Shown piece after piece: positions 9,321 through 16,421 of a stretch of 64,000 bases of DNA (positions are counted from its first letter, which is position 1; every line of letters starts with the position of its first letter). The translations under genes were made by a program, and so were the position numbers. The notes under the pieces were generated by a model. That model was given only the letters and a program-made list of their open reading frames with translations. It was not told where the DNA came from and did no database searches. The stretch is from an uncultured Eubacterium sp. (lineage in GTDB: Bacteria; Bacillota; Clostridia; Lachnospirales; Lachnospiraceae), in the NCBI GenBank assembly GCA_910584875.1, contig CAJUDA010000010.1, positions 1 to 64,000 on the forward strand. The letters run 5' to 3'.

Positions 9321-9340
9321 TTGTTTAAAATTTGTTTAAA
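9321..9340. promoter_or_regulatory. Direct repeat pair, possible response-regulator site
   Basis: TTGTTTAAA occurs at 9321 and again at 9332, an 11-base period. Two half-sites one helical turn apart in the same orientation are what OmpR-type regulators usually bind. It lies between the divergent regulator gene and cheC. The region is AT-rich, so chance is possible. Confidence 0.35.
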
Positions 9341-9367
9341 TTTATAACGATTTTATCACTGCAATAC

Positions 9368-9396
9368 TTGTCAGACAGGCAAAAATATATTAGAAT
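9368..9396 (+). promoter_or_regulatory. Candidate sigma-A promoter for cheC-cheD
   Basis: TTGTCA (9368-9373), a 17-base spacer and TAGAAT (9391-9396) sit about 50 bases before cheC. GGAGG precedes the ATG. Confidence 0.5.
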
Positions 9397-9447
9397 AATA
9401 GATAACAAAGGTAACATAGGATATTACGTTTATAAACGGAGGGCTTA

Positions 9448-10068
9448 ATGAGTAAGTATTCTTTATCAGAAATCAATGACAAATACGTTGATGTACTGCG
9501 GGAGATTGGAAACATCGGTGCAGGCAATGCGACGACAGCGATTGCCTCTATGTTGTCGATCAAAGTGGATATGAATGTGCCAAAGGTAGAACTTTTGGAG
9601 GTATCAAAGCTGGGAGCCTGCATCTGTCCGGAGGATGAGATTATCGTTGGCATTTTTCTGGAGCTGCAGGTAGATATCGAGGGGAGCATGATGTTCCTGA
9701 TGCGGATGGATTCTGCCAGATATCTTGTAAACAAACTGATGATGCGTGAGGAAACGTATGAGGCAGAGTTTGATGAGATGGATCTGTCTGCCTTAAAAGA
9801 GATTGGCAATATTATTGCAGGCTCTTATCTGTCAGCGCTGTCTGCGATGACTAATCTTGTTATTTCGCCATCGATTCCGTATCTTGCTGTGGATATGGCG
9901 GCATCCCTGTTAAGTGTGCCGGCGATTGAATTTGGACAGTATGGCGATCATGCACTCCTGATAGAGACTGAGTTTGGTGATGATGTTATGATCAATGGCT
10001 ATTTTATTCTTATGCCGGAGCAGGGATCATACGATAAAATACTAAAAGGATTAGGATTTGAGATGTAG
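9448..10068 (+). CDS. cheC: Chemotaxis protein CheC (CheY-P phosphatase)
   Basis: A 206-residue CheC. Both phosphatase signature helices are present: REIGNIGAGNATTA near residues 19-32 and KEIGNIIAGSYLSA near 117-130, each with the conserved Glu and Asn. In Bacillus-type chemotaxis CheC dephosphorylates CheY-P and is stimulated by CheD, whose gene is next with a 11-base gap. No flagellar or other chemotaxis genes are adjacent, so the pair sits apart from the main motility cluster, if there is one. Confidence 0.95.
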   Translation: MSKYSLSEINDKYVDVLREIGNIGAGNATTAIASMLSIKVDMNVPKVELLEVSKLGACICPEDEIIVGIFLELQVDIEGSMMFLMRMDSARYLVNKLMMREETYEAEFDEMDLSALKEIGNIIAGSYLSALSAMTNLVISPSIPYLAVDMAASLLSVPAIEFGQYGDHALLIETEFGDDVMINGYFILMPEQGSYDKILKGLGFEM

Positions 10069-10079
10069 AGGTAAGGAAG

Positions 10080-10565
10080 ATGAGCAGAGGTATTATAGTA
10101 GGAATGGCAGATCTGAATATTGGAAAGGCACCGGATATCATTACAACTGTGGGACTGGGATCGTGCATTGGCCTGACTCTGTATGATCCGGTCACCCGGG
10201 TAGGCGGACTGGTTCATTATATGCTGCCAGACAGTAAAGCTGTATCCAACAACAGTAATATTGCAAAATTTTGCGATACCGGTGTTCAGGAGCTTCTCAA
10301 ACGTGTAACGATGGCAGGAGCGAACCGGAGACGTCTGGTTGCCAAGATCGCAGGCGGCGCCAAGATGTTTGCCGTAAACCAGGAATCCAATGTCGGCAGT
10401 GTCGGCGAACGTAATACGGTTGCTGCCAAACAGATATTGAGACAGCTGGGGATTCAGCTGATCGCAGAGGATACCGGATTAAATTTTGGACGTACTGTGG
10501 AACTGCATTGTGATACCGGTGATTTTTATATCAAGGCGGTAAAAAAACCGGTAAAGATCATATGA
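10080..10565 (+). CDS. cheD: Chemoreceptor glutamine deamidase CheD
   Basis: A 161-residue CheD, which deamidates receptor glutamines and binds CheC. The catalytic Cys is in TVGLGSCIGLTLYD (near residue 28) and the catalytic His in GGLVHYMLPDS (near 45). KIAGGAKMF is also typical. The stop overlaps the next start by four bases (ATGA). Together with cheC this forms an adaptation module for chemotaxis. Confidence 0.95.
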   Translation: MSRGIIVGMADLNIGKAPDIITTVGLGSCIGLTLYDPVTRVGGLVHYMLPDSKAVSNNSNIAKFCDTGVQELLKRVTMAGANRRRLVAKIAGGAKMFAVNQESNVGSVGERNTVAAKQILRQLGIQLIAEDTGLNFGRTVELHCDTGDFYIKAVKKPVKII

Positions 10566-11002
10566 TCAAAGAATTGTGCCGGGACTTCTCCACCGTTATA
10601 AAAAAGCATGGGAATCCTTCTGCCATAGTAGTGGTTGTTCTCCTAATGTCTGTTGTTTTGGCAGAAATGCTATCAGGTATCGGCTGTCCGATCCATTATA
10701 TGACAGGAATCAACTGTCCCGGGTGTGGAATGTCCCGGGCATTGCTGCGGGTTCTCCATTTTGATATTAAGGGAGCCTTTCTTTTTCATCCGCTCTGGTG
10801 GCTGCTGCCGGTCCTGGCTGTTGTATGGATCTTGCGGGAGAGCGGGCGGATATCCCGCAAAATATACGACCGTTTTTTATGGATTTTCTGTATCCTGTTT
10901 CTTGTTGTATATTTTTTCAGGCTGCTGGATCCGGCAGATGGCATTGTCCGTGCTGTGCCGGGCGAAGGTTTGATTTTCCGTTTATTTAGCTCAATTTTAT
11001 AA
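10562..11002 (+). CDS. DUF2752 membrane protein
   Basis: A 146-residue protein with about four hydrophobic stretches and the DUF2752 core CPIHYMTGINCPGCGMSRALLRVLHFD followed by AFLFHPLWWLLP. The paired cysteines (CPGCG) are the family hallmark. Function is unknown. It overlaps cheD by four bases and is probably translated from the same message, which is an odd partner for chemotaxis genes. Confidence 0.85.
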   Translation: MIKELCRDFSTVIKKHGNPSAIVVVVLLMSVVLAEMLSGIGCPIHYMTGINCPGCGMSRALLRVLHFDIKGAFLFHPLWWLLPVLAVVWILRESGRISRKIYDRFLWIFCILFLVVYFFRLLDPADGIVRAVPGEGLIFRLFSSIL

Positions 11003-11008
11003 AGAAAA

Positions 11009-11063
11009 TAGTAAACTCCCTGTTTCCCATGACAATCTGTCACGGCAAACAGGGAGTTTACTA
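11009..11063 (-). terminator. Long perfect hairpin between convergent genes
   Basis: Arms at 11009-11025 and 11047-11063 are 17-base perfect inverse complements (core AAACTCCCTGTTT). The loop holds a smaller TGACA/TGTCA hairpin. Read on the minus strand it is followed by TATTTTCTTT, so it suits ending the DUF4234 gene. The plus side lacks a T-run, but the hairpin may act both ways. Confidence 0.75.
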
Positions 11064-11093
11064 TGTAAGAACATGTAATCAATTTTGAATTGA

Positions 11094-11432
11094 TTATGCT
11101 GCTACCGTCTTATTGATCTCATCCTGCATTAATGCATAGGCAATGATGCTGAGACCAAAGAAGCACAGGAGCAGATACAGGATTCCATTGTTAGAAGGCG
11201 CTGCCCCTCTTTTTTCAGCCATTGCAGAAATCTTTTCGCCCTGTTTGTATGCCCAGTATAAGCCATAAATATTACAGGTAACAATGGTGAGTAACAATAC
11301 CATTCCGCCGGATGTTCCTTCCTGTCCAGACAATTCGTTTGTTTCATCTGCCAGCTTAACAAGCCAGTACAAACCGTAGATGCCACAGGTAACGATTGAG
11401 AGGATAATACATGTTGCAATACTTCTGTTCAT
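11094..11432 (-). CDS. DUF4234 membrane protein
   Basis: A 112-residue protein with three membrane segments and the DUF4234 pattern repeated: SIVTCGIYGLYWLVKLADE near residue 12 and TIVTCNIYGLYWAYKQGE near residue 50, then a third helix ILYLLLCFFGLSIIAYALMQDEIN. The internal repetition is plain. Function is unknown; members are widespread in Firmicutes. AAGGAG lies 9 bases before the ATG. The downstream hairpin at 11009-11063 probably ends its transcript. Confidence 0.85.
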   Translation of the reverse strand: MNRSIATCIILSIVTCGIYGLYWLVKLADETNELSGQEGTSGGMVLLLTIVTCNIYGLYWAYKQGEKISAMAEKRGAAPSNNGILYLLLCFFGLSIIAYALMQDEINKTVAA

Positions 11433-11536
11433 CGTTTTTCTCCTTCTTTCTGATACTTTTGGGTAAAGAAAATTAATACCCGGATTCTGTTAAATATAAT
11501 ATACTATTTGTCATTATTTGTCAAGAGGGGGGCATA

Positions 11537-11566
11537 ACCGTTCGTCGCGGTTTTCGACCGTTCGTC
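11537..11566. promoter_or_regulatory. ACCGTTCGTC direct repeats upstream of the subtilisin gene
   Basis: Two identical copies of ACCGTTCGTC start at 11537 and 11557, a 20-base period (about two helical turns). LytTR-type regulators such as AgrA and ComE bind pairs of roughly 9-base direct repeats with two-turn spacing. A weak -10-like TATGGT lies at 11599-11604, about 32 bases after the second repeat, as in activator-dependent promoters. This layout suggests controlled expression of the protease downstream. Confidence 0.5.
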
Positions 11567-11672
11567 TCATTGTGCTTGCTTTCTGGATTTATGTGTGTTA
11601 TGGTGAATGAAGGAATGGAAATTTATGGGGGAAATGGAAGGTTGTAGCAAATGTAAGATTGGAGGAAGGATT

Positions 11673-13694
11673 ATGATCAGAAAAAGAATTGTAACATTTT
11701 TAACTGTACTAGGTTTCGGTCTGTATTATAGCGCTCCGGGTGGCACGGTAATCGCAAAGGCAGGACAGAACATACCTGAAAAACAGTACATTGTCGGTAT
11801 GGAATCAGAAGACCAGATGGAGAAACTGGAGGAAGAAAAGGCAGAGTGTATTGGGTCAGAGGAGATCAATGCCAATGGAGAGGATAATTTAAAAGAAAAT
11901 AAAATGATTCCGCTGGCATTGACAGAAGAAGAGGCAGAAGAACTGACAGAAGTTCCAGGCGTGGAATTTGTGGAAGAAGATGTGTGCGTCAGGGCGAGTA
12001 ATGTTTCATTATGGAAAGAAAAAACTGTACATAAGAAAAAAATAAAAATAGTAAAGGAGAATAAAAGTAAAATTGAATGGAATATCAGGATGATCCATGC
12101 GGATAAACAGGTGACAAAGAAGAAAACTAAGAAGAAAAATCGAGTAAGAATTGTAGTACTTGATTCAGGAGTGGATTATGGGAACGATATCGATATTGAT
12201 CCGTCTAAGACAATCTCTCTTGTACCGGGAGAGTCAGAGATCACACCGTTATTTATGGATGGCACAGGACATGGGAATAGTGTCGCCGGGCTGATTGCCG
12301 CCAGAGATAATGGGAAAGGAATTACGGGGATAAATCCAAATGCGGAGGTCATTTCAATCCGTGTACTGGATGATAACAATTCTTCGCCGCTCAGCAGAGT
12401 GATTGAAGGCATTTATATGGCAATCAGGGAAGAGGCAGATATCATTAATATGAGTTTTGGTGTGGATGTTTGTTCAAAGGCATTAGAACAGGCAGTCCGG
12501 GACGCAGAACAGGCCGGGATTTTGCTAGTTGCAGCTGCCGGAAATACCGGGGATAAGGGTGTTCAGTATCCGGCTGCGTTTGATGAAGTTATGGCAGTCG
12601 GATCAGTAGATCAGTATGGTGATATAGCAAAAGACAGTGCAGTAGGGGATGAAGTGGAGATCGTGGCACCAGGAGAACTGGTGAGAAGTACCGGATTTTT
12701 TGATGATGAACTGGTATCATCAGGAACAAGTCTGGCAGCACCGCAGGTGGCGGCAGCAGCTTCTCTGATCTGGGAAAAAGATACAGATATGCCGGCTGAT
12801 TTTGTGAGAGAATTATTAAATCAGAGTGCTAATGGTTATGGTGCAAAGGAGAAGTATGGCAATGGACTTTTGGATACCGAGTATGCATTAGAAAATTATA
12901 ATGAATTTAAGAAATCATACCAGAAAAAGGAGAACTTAGTTGCCAATTCTGACCAGTTGGATATAAAGCAAAATAATAAAAGTGTAATCGGATTTAATAA
13001 GACTGACTGTGTAGAGGGGAGCTGGACGGGAAAAGACCATAAAGGGTTGATTCCGGAAGAATATAAAAGTGTGAGAAAGGGAGTGATCTTTCCGGATAAT
13101 AAGGAATATAAAGATAGTAACGGGGATTTTACATTTCGAGGAATGAAGGTTAATCCATGGTGGCATGGTTATTATTCCAGAAATTATGTGGCGGCATATA
13201 TTTATGAAACCAGACTGGCCAATGCATTTACTACAGGTAAGGGTGTTCCTTATTCTGTAATATTAAAGGAAATAGCACCCCAAATTAAAAGTGATATAGA
13301 TAAGATTAACTGGAAAAAGGAATACGGTAAGACGCCAACAAATGCACAAAAGCGTGCATTTGTATGGGGGATGGCTATCCATGATCTGCAGGATACATTT
13401 GCTCATAGTTCATTTGTATGGAAATCAGGGAAATATGTGCGATTAAAGCATGAGGACTTGGATAATTGTGATGATATTCTGGTTTATAAAGAAAGATATT
13501 ATTCAACAACAAAAATGGCAGTAGATGCTGCTATGCGAAAATATAAGAATTCATCTCATCCGAGTGGTACATATGAAGAATTTTCACCAATATTGAAGGC
13601 AACTCGGTTTAAGTTGGGCAATATTTATCTAAATATAAAAGAATTGGCTGGTGATGGTATTGCGAAGCCGTATAAAAATGTAAGTTATAAGTAA
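11673..13694 (+). CDS. Secreted S8 subtilisin with C-terminal HD..DTFAH domain
   Basis: A 673-residue exported serine protease. ATG 11673 is chosen because GGAGGAAGG lies at 11661-11669; it gives a signal peptide of about 28 residues. A propeptide-like region follows (YIVGMESEDQMEKL to FVEEDVCVRA). The catalytic triad is visible as Asp164 (VVLDSGVD), His200 (GTGHGNSVAG) and Ser353 (SSGTSLAAPQ), with the oxyanion Asn291 (AAGNTG). Residues 415-673 form a separate domain with WGMAIHDLQDTFAHSSF (His570, Asp571, Asp574, His578), which resembles metal-binding motifs of zinc-dependent phospholipase C-like proteins. That resemblance is inference. A leucine-rich lipoprotein follows 20 bases later. Confidence 0.88.
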   Translation: MIRKRIVTFLTVLGFGLYYSAPGGTVIAKAGQNIPEKQYIVGMESEDQMEKLEEEKAECIGSEEINANGEDNLKENKMIPLALTEEEAEELTEVPGVEFVEEDVCVRASNVSLWKEKTVHKKKIKIVKENKSKIEWNIRMIHADKQVTKKKTKKKNRVRIVVLDSGVDYGNDIDIDPSKTISLVPGESEITPLFMDGTGHGNSVAGLIAARDNGKGITGINPNAEVISIRVLDDNNSSPLSRVIEGIYMAIREEADIINMSFGVDVCSKALEQAVRDAEQAGILLVAAAGNTGDKGVQYPAAFDEVMAVGSVDQYGDIAKDSAVGDEVEIVAPGELVRSTGFFDDELVSSGTSLAAPQVAAAASLIWEKDTDMPADFVRELLNQSANGYGAKEKYGNGLLDTEYALENYNEFKKSYQKKENLVANSDQLDIKQNNKSVIGFNKTDCVEGSWTGKDHKGLIPEEYKSVRKGVIFPDNKEYKDSNGDFTFRGMKVNPWWHGYYSRNYVAAYIYETRLANAFTTGKGVPYSVILKEIAPQIKSDIDKINWKKEYGKTPTNAQKRAFVWGMAIHDLQDTFAHSSFVWKSGKYVRLKHEDLDNCDDILVYKERYYSTTKMAVDAAMRKYKNSSHPSGTYEEFSPILKATRFKLGNIYLNIKELAGDGIAKPYKNVSYK

Positions 13695-13714
13695 TGTAGG
13701 GGAGGAGATTAAAA

Positions 13715-14869
13715 ATGAGAAATAGATTATGTAGTTTACTTTCACTATTGATGTTTTGCCTGATGATGAGTTCCTGTGGAAATACTCAAAATGAAATAGC
13801 AGATAAAAAAGATATACAAGTTAAATTGGTGCCAGATAAACTACTGGAAGAAACCAATTTGGATATAGAAGGACATCACTATGAGTGGATCCGTTATTGC
13901 CTGGAGGATGAAGGAATCCGGATCATTGGACTGCGGACAAAGGAAGATGTATTAGTCATACCAGCGTCAATACAGGGACATTCTGTAACGAGGATTGGGG
14001 GAACAGAAGATGAAATTGATGCGGAAGGAGTATATACAGAATATGATGTTTATGATGCGGCAAAGGAATTTCATATCTGGAATACAGATATGGATCAGAA
14101 GCTAAAAAAAATAATCATACCAGAAGGATTCAGGGAGATTGTCAATGAGGGGATGGCGTATGTAAGAGCAGAAGAGTTAGTTCTGCCAGAAAGTCTGGTG
14201 TTAGTGGATGAACAGACTTTTATTGGCTGTAGTATTACGCGAGCAGAAATAAAAGGGGAGCAGACAACGTTAGGGCATTCTGCATTTGCCATGTCTTCGT
14301 TAAAGGAAATACTATTTCCTGCAGATTTTCAGGGAACATTGGGTCCCACATGTTTTAGTGGATCCCAAATAGAAAAATTCCATTGTCCCGAAAGTATTAA
14401 AAAAATAAATTTTCTTACAGACTGCAAAAAGCTGAAAAAGGTTACGTTTTCCGAAAAACAAAGGGAAATCACGATACCACAGGGAGCTTTTACCGACTGT
14501 CTGTCATTAAAAGAAGTAACCATTCCGGCAAATGTGCGCACGGTCAGCATCATGCCGAATCTTTATGCCGATGATACAAAGGGGAAGGGAGTACCTACGC
14601 TGGTTTTTAAGGGAAAAAAGACAGAGCTGGTCTGTGTGGATTCATCGACGGGCAAGAAAATAACGGGATATATTCCAGCTGGGAAGATTGTCGCGCCAAA
14701 GGGATCCCGGGCGATCCGGACAGCAAAAGTATCAAAGAAGATCGCTTCTTTTACGGAACAGGGGAAAAAACGGATTGCTGAGGGAGAATTTATCAATGAT
14801 TATCCTGACTTTTATGAACGGAAGGATCTGGTTAATCTGGTACCAGTGGAGTATGAAGAAACAGAATAA
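13715..14869 (+). CDS. Lipoprotein with BspA-type leucine-rich repeats
   Basis: A 384-residue lipoprotein. The signal ends at a lipobox with Cys21 (MMSSCG). The middle part has irregular BspA/LRR_5-type repeats: LKKIIIPEGFREI, ELVLPESLVLVDEQTF, LKEILFPADF, LKKVTFSEKQREITIPQGAF and LKEVTIPANVRTV. Such repeats usually mediate binding to proteins or host surfaces. Only 20 bases separate it from the subtilisin gene, so the two are probably one transcript. A strong separate promoter begins right after its stop. Confidence 0.82.
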   Translation: MRNRLCSLLSLLMFCLMMSSCGNTQNEIADKKDIQVKLVPDKLLEETNLDIEGHHYEWIRYCLEDEGIRIIGLRTKEDVLVIPASIQGHSVTRIGGTEDEIDAEGVYTEYDVYDAAKEFHIWNTDMDQKLKKIIIPEGFREIVNEGMAYVRAEELVLPESLVLVDEQTFIGCSITRAEIKGEQTTLGHSAFAMSSLKEILFPADFQGTLGPTCFSGSQIEKFHCPESIKKINFLTDCKKLKKVTFSEKQREITIPQGAFTDCLSLKEVTIPANVRTVSIMPNLYADDTKGKGVPTLVFKGKKTELVCVDSSTGKKITGYIPAGKIVAPKGSRAIRTAKVSKKIASFTEQGKKRIAEGEFINDYPDFYERKDLVNLVPVEYEETE

Positions 14870-14872
14870 TGT

Positions 14873-14901
14873 TTGACAAAATAAACCATATACAGTATAA
14901 T
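14873..14901 (+). promoter_or_regulatory. Consensus sigma-A promoter
   Basis: TTGACA (14873-14878), exactly 17 bases, then TATAAT (14896-14901): a perfect consensus promoter. It starts three bases after the stop of the lipoprotein gene and serves the BIG2/LRR protein gene at 14935. Confidence 0.85.
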
Positions 14902-14934
14902 CAGACCTATACCAATAAAAGAAGGGAGATTATC

Positions 14935-16014
14935 ATGAAAAAAATGGTAAAAAATGGTGCAAAAGCAGCCGTAATGGCGCTGGCGCTGCTGCTCTGTGCA
15001 GGGCTGGGGTGTAACACGGCGGAGGCAGCAAAAAAAGTGAAGATCAGCAAGACAAAATTGATGCTCAAGGTGGGACAGTCAAAGACCTTATCCGTGAAGA
15101 ATCTGAGTAAAAAGAAAAAGAAGAAGCTGAAATGGACCAGCAATAATAAGAAGGTCGCCACGGTCAGCAAAAAAGGGAAGGTCAAAGCGAAAAAGGCAGG
15201 AAAAGCCAGGATCACAGCAAAAGTGGGTAAGAAAAAATATACCTGCAAGGTTACGGTTAAGAAAAAGACACCGACCACTACCGGGAATACGACCGATAAA
15301 GACAAGACACCGACACCGCCGGCAAAGACAAAACAGCAGCTTGCGGCAGAGGACCGTGCCAACCTGACGGCGCTGATCAAAAAGCAGCGTGCGGCGGGAG
15401 CACAGATACCGGAAGATCTGACCGATGGCTATCATTATGGCTTTAATGAGGATGGAAGGCTCAGATACCTGAACCTCAGTGAAGACGAGGGCTCCGATCT
15501 CAAACTTTCCGGGGAAATCGACGTGACAATGTTTACGGCTCTGGAAACATTAAAAATTGACTATAACAGGAAGATAACAGGCGTCAGGACTACGGGAGTC
15601 ACTACACTGAAAGAACTCAGTCTGGATGAGACGGCTGTGGTCGTCCTGGATGTCAGGACAAATGTGAATCTGGAAAAACTGTACTTATGTATCACGAAGA
15701 TCACTTCGCTGGATGTGACCAAAAACACAAAACTCCAGTCACTGTGCTTCTATAAGACGCAGATAAAGAAACTGGATATCAGCAAAAATACAGCCTTAGA
15801 GTCCCTGATCTGTTATGATGCAGGGCTGACCAGCCTGGATGTGTCAAAAAATCCTTTGCTGACCCGGATACATTGTTCCGGAAATAATATAAAAACACTG
15901 GATCTGAGTGGTCTCAAAAAGGAGAAAGAAGTCCAGGTTACCTGTGACAAAGGGGTAACTGTGACAGGGACAAATTCTAAAGTAACGGTGGAGTACCGTG
16001 ACAGTAAAAACTGA
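14935..16014 (+). CDS. Secreted BIG2-domain and leucine-rich-repeat protein
   Basis: A 359-residue exported protein. GAAGGGAG before ATG 14935 and a clean signal peptide (KAAVMALALLLCAGLGCNTAEA) favour this start over an upstream in-frame ATG at 14869. Residues about 30-110 form a very Lys-rich bacterial Ig-like (BIG2) domain with KKLKWTSNNKKVATVSKKGKVKA. A Thr/Pro linker (about 110-130) leads to leucine-rich repeats at about 170-340: LETLKIDYNR, LKELSLDETA, LEKLYLCIT, LQSLCFYKT and LESLICYDA. A surface adhesin or binding role is likely but unproven. No sorting signal is visible. Expression should be high, given its consensus promoter. Confidence 0.82.
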   Translation: MKKMVKNGAKAAVMALALLLCAGLGCNTAEAAKKVKISKTKLMLKVGQSKTLSVKNLSKKKKKKLKWTSNNKKVATVSKKGKVKAKKAGKARITAKVGKKKYTCKVTVKKKTPTTTGNTTDKDKTPTPPAKTKQQLAAEDRANLTALIKKQRAAGAQIPEDLTDGYHYGFNEDGRLRYLNLSEDEGSDLKLSGEIDVTMFTALETLKIDYNRKITGVRTTGVTTLKELSLDETAVVVLDVRTNVNLEKLYLCITKITSLDVTKNTKLQSLCFYKTQIKKLDISKNTALESLICYDAGLTSLDVSKNPLLTRIHCSGNNIKTLDLSGLKKEKEVQVTCDKGVTVTGTNSKVTVEYRDSKN

Positions 16015-16022
16015 TTTTATCC

Positions 16023-16052
16023 TTGACAGCTGCCCGTCCCCTGTGCTACAAT
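16023..16052 (+). promoter_or_regulatory. Promoter of the T-box leader
   Basis: TTGACA (16023-16028), an 18-base spacer and TACAAT (16047-16052) place transcription start near 16059, just before the T-box stem I. Confidence 0.7.
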
Positions 16053-16058
16053 ACAGCA

Positions 16059-16341
16059 CAAAGCAATGAAGGAACCGAATGTTTCTTTTGCTGACGCAGG
16101 ACAGGGAGCGGTGTCATGGACTGGAAGCGCCGCATGGAAGCAGGGAGACAGGAGAACATTCCAGAGCTGATAGGCTGAACGTCTTATATCTGACAGACAG
16201 TAGGTTTATCCGGCAGGCACCGTTACAGGCAGAATGAGAGGGGATACAACGGGGTATCCCAACGCGGGTGGTACCGCGGGTTTATTGTATTTGATTTTCC
16301 CGTCCCAGAAAGAGCTGCAGGGCTTTTTCTGGGACTTTTTT
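16059..16341 (+). promoter_or_regulatory. T-box riboswitch with GAAC specifier loop
   Basis: A tRNA-sensing T-box leader for the aspS-gatCAB operon. The antiterminator T-box core GGGTGGTACCGCGGG lies at 16266-16280. The terminator hairpin has GTCCCAGAAA (16302-16311) pairing with TTTCTGGGAC (16326-16335), then six Ts. For stem I, GGAA (16071-16074) pairs with TTCC (16159-16162), and GTTTC (16081-16085) pairs with GAGAC (16145-16149). This leaves the 3' side of the specifier loop as AGGAGAACA (16150-16158). AAC (16155-16157) followed by A is in the canonical specifier position; one base upstream, GAA (16154-16156) would decode Glu. Uncharged tRNA-Asn (and perhaps tRNA-Glu) is expected to switch the operon on. 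Confidence 0.88.
16302..16341 (+). terminator. T-box regulated terminator
   Basis: The stem GTCCCAGAAA / TTTCTGGGAC is followed by TTTTTT at 16336-16341. It competes with the antiterminator that contains the T-box core just upstream. Confidence 0.85.
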
Positions 16342-16421
16342 CGTGAAATATATTTGGTTAAGCATCATGTGAGTTCCGGGATTGCTGGCAGTTCTAAGAA
16401 AACTGACAGGAGGCAGGACAG

